Shown in pieces: positions 1-8,124 of a stretch of DNA of 64,000 nucleotides (position 1 is the first letter of the stretch; each line of letters opens with the position of its first letter). This DNA comes from G963664115 sp965263045 (GTDB lineage Bacteria > Acidobacteriota > Terriglobia > 20CM-2-55-15): assembly GCA_965263045.1 (NCBI GenBank), contig CBDHGK010000020.1, positions 1 to 64,000 of the forward strand. Direction: 5' to 3'. The position numbers and the translations under genes are program-made. The notes under the pieces are model-generated. The model saw only the letters and a program-made list of their open reading frames with translations, was not told where the DNA came from and searched no databases.

Positions 1-383
1 ATCTTCCATGAACTGAACGGACCCGGCCCCTCCAGGTGCAGGGTATAGCTGCGCTTACGCATGTCTATAGTCTTTTCCCCGAGTTGCTTACCAATATTCC
101 GCAGAGTCGCATTCATCTGTTATGAGGACACTGGCTCCCCACCATCAAACCATGCGACCTGCCGGTAGGCCCGAGTAACCTCCACGCCCCATTGAGCGCC
201 GTCGTTCCAGTTCACAACGAGGTCTGGAGGATCCTCCGCATGCACTGCGGACTGGAATCCGGATATCCCGGACATTGTCAGATGATCATTCAGTAATTCG
301 AGGGCAAACTCCTCGTCCGGTTTTGCTTCCGTTCGTGTCGTCATTCTCGTTTCATGGCTAGAGCACAATGTCCATTCTCCCAC
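1..383 (-). pseudogene. Interrupted hypothetical protein, possible PD-(D/E)XK-like fold, cut by window edge
   Basis: An 87-codon reading frame starts 6 nt after the mazF stop and ends at a TAA (positions 122-120). The same frame then stays open to the left edge, with protein-like sequence (QMNATLRNIGKQLGEK). This suggests one longer gene carrying a nonsense mutation. The first part has PPDLVVNW followed by WGVEVTRAY, a D...ExT spacing like restriction-type nuclease cores. That fold assignment is a weak inference. An internal ATG at 344 is an alternative start. Function is unknown; the position downstream of mazF suggests co-transcription. Confidence 0.45.
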
Positions 384-389
384 TTTCAG

Positions 390-761
390 CTAGCTTTGCG
401 TCGATTCGACGGTACCATCCTCGAGGCCAAGAAACAGTGTGAGGCCTTGGTCGATGCTGGCAAGTTCGCCCGGCGACAGCTGTCCGAAGATCCGCCGGAT
501 GCGGCGTTTGTCGATAGAACGTAGATGGTCCACGAGAGCGCACGACTGTTTCGTGAGGCCACTGACTCCTGGGCTTAACGGGGGATACAGTGCACCCGAT
601 CCTTTGGTGCCGGTAACTGGGACCACTGCAATCAAGGGGAACCGCTGATCCAGATTCACGGTCGGATCGCTAACCGCAATACAAGGGCGAAAACCACGTT
701 GTTCGTGGCCAATGGTCGGATCAAGCTCAACGAGAACGACCGTACCTCGTGCAAACTTCAC
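390..761 (-). CDS. mazF: MazF/PemK-type endoribonuclease toxin
   Basis: This 123-aa protein has the family signature at its N terminus: RGTVVLVELDPTIGHEQRG followed by RP, the loop that carries the catalytic Arg in MazF/PemK toxins. It also has the conserved IAVVPVT and ALVDHLRSID strands of the SH3-like barrel. Length matches the family (110-120 aa). These toxins cleave mRNA at short motifs and are held inactive by the upstream antitoxin. The start overlaps the antitoxin stop by four bases (ATGA, 758-761), the usual coupled arrangement. The toxin frame is intact while the antitoxin frame is broken, which is unusual. Confidence 0.9.
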   Translation of the reverse strand: MKFARGTVVLVELDPTIGHEQRGFRPCIAVSDPTVNLDQRFPLIAVVPVTGTKGSGALYPPLSPGVSGLTKQSCALVDHLRSIDKRRIRRIFGQLSPGELASIDQGLTLFLGLEDGTVESTQS

Positions 762-1062
762 TTCTGTTCTTTCACCCAGCCGCGATCTTCAATCCAGCGA
801 ACGGCGGTGCCACCTCTTGGATCGACGAGGCCATCATCATCGTTGGGCAGGTCTGAAGTCCAGTCGGCCAAGCCTATGTCGGCGAGTTCGATGATCTCTG
901 GATGTGGGCTGTTGAGCGACTGGAGGAGGGCATCGCGCTGCCGCCGAGCCAACTCGTGCTGGACAGCTTCGGCGATGAAGCGGCTACGATTCCGTGCAAG
1001 CCGATCGATCCCTCGACGAGATCGCCGGAAAGCGTGATGGTGACGCGTGCACTATTACTCAC
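758..1062 (-). pseudogene. MazE-like antitoxin with frameshift
   Basis: The reading frame opens at GTG 1062 with MSNSARVTITLSGDLVE, a ribbon-helix-helix-like start. The matching continuation DRLARNRSRFIAEAVQHEL...RDALLQSLN lies in another frame, which runs into the toxin start. Joining the two needs one base added near 1005-1016, so a single-base deletion is the simplest explanation. A TTG at 952 could still start a C-terminal piece of 64 aa that would hold the toxin-binding tail but not the DNA-binding domain. Sequencing error is possible; programmed shifting is not obvious because no slippery heptamer is seen. Confidence 0.7.
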
Positions 1063-1080
1063 GCAAAAGTATGATTGACA

Positions 1081-1092
1081 GTATGATCATAC
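1081..1092. promoter_or_regulatory. Palindromic operator upstream of the toxin-antitoxin pair
   Basis: The perfect 12-bp palindrome GTATGATCATAC lies 19 bp upstream of the antitoxin start, with a partial copy (GTATGATT) at 1069-1076. Toxin-antitoxin promoters usually carry such sites for autoregulation by the ribbon-helix-helix antitoxin. Role inferred from position. Confidence 0.5.
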
Positions 1093-1578
1093 GCAACAGG
1101 CAATATCTTGAGATTCTCCTTGATCCTTTGCCAGGAGATGGATTTTAGGGCTTAGTCATTTATCTAAGGATGGATTGACTGGAGGGTGTCGGTGAAAGCT
1201 ACAAAACCGCCGACAACAATCGGAGCCGATGGCCCTGAAAATCGCTCCACTGCGGCCCGCAGCCACCCACGACGAGCGGGGCCGGTATGCCTTCCCGGCC
1301 CAGGAACTGGTCCTGCAGCAACGTCGTCATCACCCACCGAAGCGCCTCTGTTGTCTTCGATTCGCGTGTTCTGCTTGGCGTTCTGGTAAACCTTTTCAGT
1401 CGTCGATCGACTGGGTCCATCGTCGCAACCTATCGGTTTTGGGATGGCGCGCGCCAGACGCGCCATCCGGCCTGAGCGAGCGGCGCCCGCCCGCTTTCAT
1501 CGGTCCCCACTGGGTGTGTCACGTGCGACTTGCTGTGCTTCCATGATCTGAACTGTTGACCGGTATACTGGCACACCC
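1093..1578. other. Intergenic stretch without a supported gene
   Basis: Several overlapping open frames exist on both strands, but none has a recognisable domain, a convincing ribosome site or a consistent codon pattern. They may be eroded coding sequence. Confidence 0.4.
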
Positions 1579-1673
1579 ATGATATCCATTTCTGAGTCGA
1601 CTCTCAGCGTCGCGATTTGCGATCAGTTTGCTTTTTATCCGTTCCGAGAGCTCGTTGCAGGCGGAGTCACGTC

Positions 1674-2657
1674 TTGGAGACCTTGGATCAGGCAGAGCAG
1701 TTCGTTCGGACCGTCCTCCTTCATGACTATGTCGAGATGGACGGCGAACCTCTGCCATCTCCAAAAGAGAAAGCAGAGTGGAGCGAGGAAGAGATTGCAG
1801 CAGGTAGCAGGAATGTCATCACGAGCTTCCTGCCGACGCTGAATGGGTATGAGGATATTGTTTGTTTGCAAATGGGTCCAACTCGGGAGCTGAATCTCGA
1901 GCTTCCGCCACATTTGGTAAGACTTGCGGTATCGTCGGCCGAAACGGACCGAGTTGACGATCCCTACCTGAGATCTCACCTTCGGTACCTGCAGAATCTG
2001 TGTCTTGTTGTGAAGCGCGGCGGATCTGTGTTGGTTGCGGGCAGCGTTGGACGCGCGGTCGTCCGTACTAGTCAAGAAATGCCTGCAGCGTTGCTACACC
2101 ACCTTGATGCTGACATTCGTCAGTTCGCAGAACAGGCTAATCGCGGCGATCTTGGGCTCGTCGTGCCACCGTTCCTTGCAATAGTCATCAGCCGTGCGGG
2201 CCGGCGAGACCGAATTGTGGACGCCCTGGTCGAGTTGCGGCAAGAATGGAGTGAGCCACGACGTAGGGTCTGGGAAACACTGCATGCGCTTCGGTGCACG
2301 TCAGACTTCAGAGAGGCCAACGCCCTGATTCGCGAACTCGAAGAGATCTCAAGTGCAATCCGCGTGCCTGGAATTTCGGGCTCCAGGCTCATTGAAGTAG
2401 CGTGGCAGGTAACAACGGTGGCCGGTGCCGGAACTGTCGGGGCATGGATTGCATCCGGCAGCCCTCTCCTGGGTGCGGTGGTTCCAACGGTAGGCAGAGT
2501 AATTGCCGCAGCGGGAAGTCTGGGACGTCAGATGTTCGGACTTGGGGGATTTGGTCTCGCGCGATCGATTGCACGTGAGGTGCGAGACTACGAGCCGTCC
2601 GTCGATCAGCTTCGGGATCTTCTTTCTGACGACGAAAAGAGCCGGCTCGGTCTCTGA
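1674..2657 (+). CDS. Unrecognised protein with hydrophobic glycine-rich segment; possible 5' frameshift
   Basis: About 327 aa from a TTG at 1674 preceded by GGCGGAG. I do not recognise the family. The C-terminal third has a hydrophobic, Gly/Ala-rich stretch (VTTVAGAGTVGAWIASGS and following), possibly membrane-inserting, followed by a charged tail. A frame starting at ATG 1579 reads MISISESTLSVAICDQFAFY, then FRELVAGGV, and looks like the natural N terminus. Dropping one base near 1672 would join it to LETLDQAEQFVRTVL. The gene may therefore be a frameshifted longer gene. Stand-alone, with no operon partner. Confidence 0.5.
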   Translation: METLDQAEQFVRTVLLHDYVEMDGEPLPSPKEKAEWSEEEIAAGSRNVITSFLPTLNGYEDIVCLQMGPTRELNLELPPHLVRLAVSSAETDRVDDPYLRSHLRYLQNLCLVVKRGGSVLVAGSVGRAVVRTSQEMPAALLHHLDADIRQFAEQANRGDLGLVVPPFLAIVISRAGRRDRIVDALVELRQEWSEPRRRVWETLHALRCTSDFREANALIRELEEISSAIRVPGISGSRLIEVAWQVTTVAGAGTVGAWIASGSPLLGAVVPTVGRVIAAAGSLGRQMFGLGGFGLARSIAREVRDYEPSVDQLRDLLSDDEKSRLGL

Positions 2658-2869
2658 CCGAGGTCCACGATGGCCAGAGAGTCTCTTTTCGCGCTGACGG
2701 TCTAGTGGCGCAGCAGTTCCAGCTCGCGTTGCTGAAGGAAAAACAGAGCCGCCCGGCTTTGTCACAACGGTTCTCCGAGCCATTCTCTTTCGCTCGACGT
2801 ATGCGAAACATAGAATCAGACATGGGACAAGACACACAGAGGGTCTCGCAGGAAGGCGCCATCGCCCTC

Positions 2870-3076
2870 ATGTCCCAAACGAAGGTTTGCGATACATGCG
2901 GATCGGCGGCGCACCACAACACACTCGGAAGGACAATCCTTCGACCGATAGACGCCCGTTCGATGGTTGGCCCGCCCATGGCTTGGCTATGTCGGCTGCA
3001 GGCTGGCCCAAGCCGCGGCTCTCAGGCTCCGGAGCCGTCCCGGCCTGATACGGTACCCGTTCCGGAGGTCGGCTGA
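2870..3076 (+). CDS. Possible small protein with CxxC motif
   Basis: A 68-aa frame begins with MSQTKVCDTCG and includes AAHHNT, which could bind a metal. The rest is Pro/Arg rich and looks low-complexity. Its TGA overlaps the ATG of the next small gene (TGATG), which suggests coupling. No ribosome site is obvious at its own start, so it could be non-coding leader sequence. Confidence 0.25.
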   Translation: MSQTKVCDTCGSAAHHNTLGRTILRPIDARSMVGPPMAWLCRLQAGPSRGSQAPEPSRPDTVPVPEVG

Positions 3077-3294
3077 TGCTGGACATTCCGACATTGCTGA
3101 ACGTGATTGGGACCGCGGTTGTGTTGATGCTGCCTGTTGCCGCGGTCCTGTGGGCCGCGTGGCGGACCGTGGCAGATTGGCTGGCCGATCCACCCGTGGA
3201 TTCCGGATCGGTGGACGAGGTGGACGATACCCCCGCCGGCCGTTACTCGCCGGATCAGCGTCGGGGCCGGAATCGACGGGGGTGTTTGGACTGA
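3076..3294 (+). CDS. Small single-span membrane protein
   Basis: 72 aa with a strong ribosome site (GGAGG at 3064-3068, 7 nt from ATG). Residues about 8-30 (LLNVIGTAVVLMLPVAAVLW) form one transmembrane helix. The tail is acidic, then Arg-rich. No family recognised. Small membrane proteins of this form occur in phage and conjugative elements, but nothing nearby proves that here. Confidence 0.5.
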   Translation: MLDIPTLLNVIGTAVVLMLPVAAVLWAAWRTVADWLADPPVDSGSVDEVDDTPAGRYSPDQRRGRNRRGCLD

Positions 3295-3320
3295 CGCCGT
3301 TCGCGTCAACTGTAGAGACT

Positions 3321-4217
3321 TTACGGCCGACTCCCACCAAGCACGGGTCCATTCTCGGGGGTGACGTCTGCGATCCCGTCTCGTGACCTGGAAATCAACA
3401 CACCATCCTTGAAATTCATTGTCGCCATGAGCCGCGCCTGATCGCCCGCATACTGGTTGAAACCAACGTAGCCGCACCACTTTGGATTGGTTGACACATC
3501 GTAGAACACCGTTTCCGCGAACCAGATCTCAGTGATCTTACCAAGCAGCGGGAAATCCGGCGCCGTGCGCCGGATTTCCTGCCAGATCCGGGCCTCGCCC
3601 AACGAAAATTGGTTTCGTTCCAGCAGTAGTATCCGCACAGCGGCGGGGGTCTTGGCGAGCTTCGGCAGCTTAGCAGTCAGGGCTTTCTTGACCGTGGCGT
3701 CTACGTTGGTCGAGCCCCAGCGACGGATCAGCGGCCCACCAAGAGAACCCTTCGAGTTAATGACCTTTATGTGGAGCCTCATTGTGAAGGGAGCGCCGAT
3801 ACCCGATCCTGCAATCCGGCAGTCGTGGAATCCCTCACCTTCACGGAGTTGTGCGAGATTGGCCTGAAGCCAACGCTGTACGCAAGTCACGATGGCGTTC
3901 CACGGCGTGCCCTTCGGCAGCGCACCGCGAGGCACATTGATGTAGACGATTCGATCGACCTGCCGCAGGGCGGGATCGCCTTCGATATCCTGGAAAATCT
4001 TGGATCTTTCGAGGTCCTCTCGCTCGCCCACGAACGACTCGATCAACGTATGCTCGATCGCTAGTGTTTTGCCGTCCGGTCGGGTGACGAGCGCCTCAAC
4101 GGCGCCGTCTGCTACGTGATCGAGCCAGTGGACGTGTGAATCTTTCCATGCGTCGTCTTCGTATGCCGACACGAAAAGTTCGATAATCTCGTCCTCGCGG
4201 CGCCGACTCGTTGGCAT
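3321..4217 (-). CDS. Conserved-looking hypothetical protein, possible nuclease core
   Basis: 298 aa, starting MPTSRRREDEIIELF. The N-terminal part has HVADGAVEALVTRP then LAIEHTLIES, an E...ExT pattern that resembles PD-(D/E)XK-type cores and echoes the D...EVT pattern of the broken gene at the left edge. The middle contains VDRIVYINVPRGALPKGT and a C-terminal part with aromatic strands (WCGYVGFNQYAGDQARLM). No signal peptide or membrane segment. Standing alone, convergent with the small membrane gene. The nuclease idea is inference only. Confidence 0.6.
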   Translation of the reverse strand: MPTSRRREDEIIELFVSAYEDDAWKDSHVHWLDHVADGAVEALVTRPDGKTLAIEHTLIESFVGEREDLERSKIFQDIEGDPALRQVDRIVYINVPRGALPKGTPWNAIVTCVQRWLQANLAQLREGEGFHDCRIAGSGIGAPFTMRLHIKVINSKGSLGGPLIRRWGSTNVDATVKKALTAKLPKLAKTPAAVRILLLERNQFSLGEARIWQEIRRTAPDFPLLGKITEIWFAETVFYDVSTNPKWCGYVGFNQYAGDQARLMATMNFKDGVLISRSRDGIADVTPENGPVLGGSRP

Positions 4218-5007
4218 GCCTCATTGTTGCACGGACGTCGCAAAGTACAGCGATGTGCGAGCCGCGCGGGAAACCGCCGAATCCGAGTTCACGGCGGCCG
4301 CGGATGTCGCGCGATTACTGCTTCAGCTACTTACCCTCTGTGTTGGCAGTCATCGGTCGTCTCCTCGTAGGTTCTTGGGTGCATTTACCAATCGCCTGGA
4401 GACGCCTTTGTGCGATGCTGCCGGCGCGGCGGTTTGAACGGAGGGCCGCCATTTCAGACAGAAGTTGTCACAACCGCACGGCGGAACAACCTGAAACGAT
4501 CCGACAAGAGATCAGCCCCTCCCATGCCCTTTACGCGCTGCCGAGCAGCTCACCGATGTCTTCAAGCGACCCCAGGATCCGGTCGCATTGGCTCAATGCT
4601 CTCCCAGCGCCGCCGGGCAACTCGACAAACCTGAACTCCTGCTGGTAGGCGACACGGCACCGCGCTCAGTTGGAGAGCTACGCAAGGGTGATCCAGACCA
4701 CGGATTCCCGACCTATCCGCCTAGGTTTGTATTTTCCTGTCCTTCGGGGATGGAGGAAATGGTCCTTTGAGGAAACTTCCGATTAATGAGCAATTTCGAT
4801 CCGGTTATCTCTGAATCTGGCACTCTGAGCATCGACGCCCAGCTCCGGGCTGTTGTCTCTTTCTCAATCTGAACCGCGTCAGCGAGGTGAGCAACCGATC
4901 CTTTGTGCAACCCTGCCCGTTGGCGTATTATCGCCGATTGAAAGGGTCTGCTATGGCGGTTTGACCCAAACAAGAGAGTCTCCGGATAGCCGGAGCGGTT
5001 CAAATAC
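4218..5007. other. Long intergenic region, no supported gene
   Basis: Frames here are short or lack ribosome sites and known motifs. The last 250 bases become less GC-rich and probably hold the promoter of the phosphatase-like gene. Confidence 0.4.
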
Positions 5008-5487
5008 ATGATTGAGGTCCAGGCCAGATTGCATGTGGGTAAGCAGGCGGACTGCAGAGCTGGTGACCACGAGTGGGCTGTTGTGCACGCCTGCAAGAGC
5101 CCCTGCCACCAAAGGGCAGGGGGATACCGCGGAAGCCTATCGCAGGACCATCCGCACTACTTAGCGCTCGAACAGGGCACTGACTTATACTTAAACCTCG
5201 TCGATCCCCGGACTCCACTCTTCATGCCATCATCATTTAACTCGTTTCTTGCGTTCTCACAAGTCCAATTGAACGAGGATAGAAAGATCCTGATTCACTG
5301 CAATCAAGGTGAGTCGCGGGCGCCTTCATTGGCGCTGCTGCTCCTAGCGAAACTGGTCGGATCGATTCCCAATGACTCCTACAGAGCTGCAAGAGCTGCA
5401 TTCGAGGCTCTTTTCAATGGCCACAATCCAGGAATGGGGATTAGAAACTACTTAGCGGATCACTGGAGTGAATTCGATAATGGCTAA
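5008..5487 (+). CDS. Dual-specificity/tyrosine phosphatase-like protein
   Basis: 159 aa. The C-terminal half carries ILIHCNQGESRAPSLALLLL, which fits the HCx5R(S/T) P-loop of cysteine phosphatases: the Cys nucleophile follows His and the Arg is five residues on. The general-acid region would lie in DLYLNLVDPRTP. Full-length for a compact phage or bacterial phosphatase of this class. It may act on phosphoproteins or phosphorylated metabolites; the substrate cannot be read from sequence. A truncated serine-recombinase remnant begins 4 bp downstream, hinting at arrival with a mobile element. Confidence 0.75.
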   Translation: MIEVQARLHVGKQADCRAGDHEWAVVHACKSPCHQRAGGYRGSLSQDHPHYLALEQGTDLYLNLVDPRTPLFMPSSFNSFLAFSQVQLNEDRKILIHCNQGESRAPSLALLLLAKLVGSIPNDSYRAARAAFEALFNGHNPGMGIRNYLADHWSEFDNG

Positions 5488-5490
5488 CAA

Positions 5491-5577
5491 GTTGCGGGCG
5501 TACTCGAGGATGGCAAGGCGCAGACTGCGCACGTCCTGCTGCGCGGTCGAGATCCTCAAATAGGCAACGGTTTTCAC
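5491..5577 (-). pseudogene. Serine recombinase N-terminal remnant
   Basis: A frame reading VKTVAYLRISTAQQDVRS, then LRLAILEYAR, is the catalytic N terminus of an invertase/resolvase-type recombinase (Ser in RIST). It breaks off after about 29 codons, into the stop region of the phosphatase gene. No partner domain is found nearby. Confidence 0.7.
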
Positions 5578-5814
5578 GGCCTGACCATGGAATATCGATT
5601 TTGGTGTTTTATCTGACAGATACGAACCATGGAATGCGTCACATTCCATGCGACTAAACTGTTCGATCATAACGAGCGTTTGTTCCTGACAGAACCCTGC
5701 CGGTCTCCGACCCCGACGGCTGGTCAACGCATCCTTCGGCATGACATTTCCTGTCACTCGGTTTTCATTCCGAATCAGGTCCGAATCAGAACGGCAAGGC
5801 CATATACTGACCAG

Positions 5815-6081
5815 ATGAGCCAAGAATTGATTGCCAGTATCAGCGCGGCGATCGTCCTTGCAGGCATCATCGTTACCGGACAATGGGCGATGCATAGTGA
5901 TATTGCTGCCCTGTGTGAGAGTACGCGGAAAGATATTGCCGCCCTCGGCGAGCGCGTGGGCAAGGTGGAGTTAGGTTTGGTTGATCGCATAGGCAAGCTA
6001 GAAACAGCCCTTGTCGAGCGCATAGCCCGACTCGAAGTGGCGACGGAAGGATTCATCAAGCCTCAGTCCACGCCGCAGTGA
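5815..6081 (+). CDS. Small membrane protein with coiled coil
   Basis: 88 aa from ATG 5815. It has one transmembrane segment (ISAAIVLAGIIVTGQW) followed by heptad-rich tandem segments (GERVGKVELGLVDRIGKLET) predicted to form a coiled coil. Proteins of this form are common beside toxin-antitoxin and accessory genes; no function is assigned. Its last 62 bp are duplicated at 6746-6807, fused to an IS6-family end. Confidence 0.6.
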   Translation: MSQELIASISAAIVLAGIIVTGQWAMHSDIAALCESTRKDIAALGERVGKVELGLVDRIGKLETALVERIARLEVATEGFIKPQSTPQ

Positions 6082-6112
6082 CGCAGATCGGTGGTTGAAG
6101 TGGAATTAGAAA

Positions 6113-6694
6113 ATGAATCTCTCGCATAGTTTGATTGTATGCCTCGGACTTGGAGTGGGAATGAGCTGCTTGGCCGCTTCCGAAACGCAACAGGAAGGGG
6201 TCGGGGCGTCAGTGGATCTAGGAGAAGCGGTGCGAAGCTTCCTGTCAGCATTGGTTGATCCGGGTTCTGACCGCGGCTTTTCGTTCTTCGGACAGACCGC
6301 GATGGCCAATCGTGTGATGCTGAATGAGCCATGCCTCGGCTATATCTCCGAAGAAGAACGTCAATCCGAAACAGCAAGGCAATTGTGGATTCGGAACTTC
6401 CTTGAGGAATTCTCACAGCAGGACTTGGCCGGGGCACAATTCCGATCGAAGATTGTTCCCGCTCTACAACAGCGGGCCACTAATGATCTTAGAGAAGATA
6501 AGTTCCTGCTAATTGAGGCGAGCTTCGATGAATGGTTCGACGACGTCGAAGATGGAGCGTACCTCAAGGAGTTATTGCCACCAAACGCGTCCCTTTCCCT
6601 GTTACCACTTGAATATGGCGCAGTGATTTTTATCATTTGGGCGCTCGAAAGTGGTGAGTGGAAAATTGCCCATGTTTCCATGCCATGCAGGTAG
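6113..6694 (+). CDS. Secreted hypothetical protein
   Basis: 193 aa with a signal peptide (NLSHSLIVCLGLGVGMSCLA, cut near AASET). The mature part is acidic with no recognised domain. It ends EWKIAHVSMPCR, like DUF-type periplasmic proteins that finish on a beta strand. It lies 31 bp after the coiled-coil gene and could be co-transcribed. Confidence 0.6.
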   Translation: MNLSHSLIVCLGLGVGMSCLAASETQQEGVGASVDLGEAVRSFLSALVDPGSDRGFSFFGQTAMANRVMLNEPCLGYISEEERQSETARQLWIRNFLEEFSQQDLAGAQFRSKIVPALQQRATNDLREDKFLLIEASFDEWFDDVEDGAYLKELLPPNASLSLLPLEYGAVIFIIWALESGEWKIAHVSMPCR

Positions 6695-6702
6695 GAGACG
6701 AG

Positions 6703-6748
6703 TTCAGGTGCAGACAGCGAAGGGACCTGGCGATAATGGGATATGGCG
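6703..6748 (+). mobile_element. IS6-family left-end remnant
   Basis: The segment reads GGTGCAGAC...GGCGATAATGGG then ATATGGCG, matching the left end and first transposase codons of the complete IS6 element at 42461-43287. It stops at ATATGGCG, where the duplicated tail of the upstream small gene begins. Confidence 0.75.
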
Positions 6749-6807
6749 CATAGCCCGACTCGAAGTGGCGACGGAAGGATTCATCAAGCCTCAATCCACG
6801 CCGCAGT
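6746..6807 (+). repeat. 62-bp duplication of the 3' end of the coiled-coil gene
   Basis: Positions 6018-6079 and 6746-6807 match with one difference (CCTCAG versus CCTCAA). The copy keeps the reading ARLEVATEGFIKPQSTPQ and ends in TAA instead of TGA. It is joined directly to the IS6 remnant, so the duplication is probably transposition-linked. Confidence 0.85.
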
Positions 6808-6855
6808 AAACCCCACTCGGGCCAGAGAGGAATTCAGGGCCGTCACGGTAGAACC

Positions 6856-7746
6856 ATGAAACCGATCACCTGTCTTGTCACGGCCACTGTTCTCGTAATA
6901 GTGGCCACCGCCGCTTGCAGCACCGGCACTCAAGTCGAAGCGGAGCGAGCGCTCCGAGACGGATGCGCGGACTGGAACACATCAATTTTCTTCCGTGTCG
7001 CCGAGGTTTCGGATGTGACGCGTTGTTTACAGGCGGGAGCGGACCCGAACGCGCGAGACGGATCCGGATCCACCCCGCTGCATGCGGCGGCGTGGTCCGC
7101 GACTGGTGAAGTTGTGACAGCGCTGCTGGAGGCGGGAGCCGACCCGAACGCGCGGGAGGTAGACGGTCAAACCCCTTTGTATTGGGCGGCGTGGTCCGCG
7201 ACTGGTGAAGCCGTGACGGCGTTGCTGGAAGCGGGAGCGAACCCGAACGCGCGAGACGGATCCGGATCCACCCCGCTGCATGCGGCGGCGTGGTCCGGGA
7301 CTGGTGAAGCCGTGACGGCGTTGCTGGAGGCGGGTGCGGACCCGAACAAGCGATCCGAATCCGGCTACACCCCGCTGCATGCGGCGGCGTGGTCCGGGAC
7401 TGGTGAAGCCGTGACGGCGTTGCTGGAAGCGGGTGCGGACCCGAACGCGCGGGACAAACGCGGCTGGACTCCACTGCATTTGGCGGCGATGTCCGCGACT
7501 GGTGAAGTTGTGACAGCGCTGCTGGAAGCGGGCGCGAATCTGGAAGCGCGGGGAGACGGCCAAACCCCGCTGCATTGGGCGGCGTGGTCCGGGACTGGTG
7601 AAGCCGTGACGGCGCTGCTGGAGGCTGGTGCGGACCCGAACGCGCGGGACAACGATGGCAAGCTGCCTTTCTACTACGCGGAAGACAACGATCAACTCAA
7701 AGGCACCGATGCTTACTGGAAGCTCAACGACGCCCGGTTTCAATAG
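6856..7746 (+). CDS. Ankyrin-repeat lipoprotein
   Basis: 296 aa. The signal peptide ends in the lipobox ATAAC (Cys 21), so it should be a lipid-anchored envelope protein. Six ankyrin repeats of 32-33 aa follow (TPLHAAAWS, then VVTALLEAGADPNAR), with a C-terminal cap LKGTDAYWKLNDARFQ. The repeats are nearly identical at DNA level, which points to recent expansion or gene conversion. Ankyrin repeats bind proteins; the partner is unknown. The cap resembles that of the membrane ankyrin gene downstream, so the two are paralogues. Confidence 0.85.
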   Translation: MKPITCLVTATVLVIVATAACSTGTQVEAERALRDGCADWNTSIFFRVAEVSDVTRCLQAGADPNARDGSGSTPLHAAAWSATGEVVTALLEAGADPNAREVDGQTPLYWAAWSATGEAVTALLEAGANPNARDGSGSTPLHAAAWSGTGEAVTALLEAGADPNKRSESGYTPLHAAAWSGTGEAVTALLEAGADPNARDKRGWTPLHLAAMSATGEVVTALLEAGANLEARGDGQTPLHWAAWSGTGEAVTALLEAGADPNARDNDGKLPFYYAEDNDQLKGTDAYWKLNDARFQ

Positions 7747-8124
7747 CGCACAAACCGTCCAGCAGCTTGTGCAGAAAAATGCCCATTTTACGATCGCCAC
7801 GCTGCACCGGGTGCGATCGCCACGGAGCGACGTGTCGGATGAGGTTCACGGGTCGCTGAAGCCGGTCATCGAGGCGGCGGGGTCGCGGCCGTCGCTCTAC
7901 CCGGATTCGAGCCGTACACGCTCGCAATCGTCAAAGTGTGGCCGGGAGCGGTGGCCTACGCGATCCACGGAACGGACTCGATGCCGACCGTGGCGTGCGT
8001 CGCCGGGTGGAAATTGTGGAATCTTCCCGCTTGTCGAGTGAGTTGATGTGTCCGATTACCCGGTCGTGGATGCCGTGCTGTCTGGCTAGAGGCCACCCCT
8101 GAAATCGGCGGAGAGGTCAAGGCC
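7747..8124. other. Intergenic region with degraded coding traces
   Basis: A frame reading FEPYTLAIVKVWPGAVAYAI near 7900-7980 looks protein-like but has no start or family. I see no intact gene. Confidence 0.35.

Noticed and set aside
1164..1560. Several overlapping open frames suggesting a gene
   Set aside because: No frame keeps protein-like composition along its length; left as intergenic.
2349..3480. Long minus-strand and plus-strand open frames of 120-196 codons
   Set aside because: They are out-of-phase shadows with Arg/Pro/Ser-rich composition, no ribosome sites and no domain matches.
6856..7746. About 99-bp direct repeats that could be read as a CRISPR or tandem-repeat locus
   Set aside because: Units translate in one frame into ankyrin repeats; no spacer variation pattern or cas genes.
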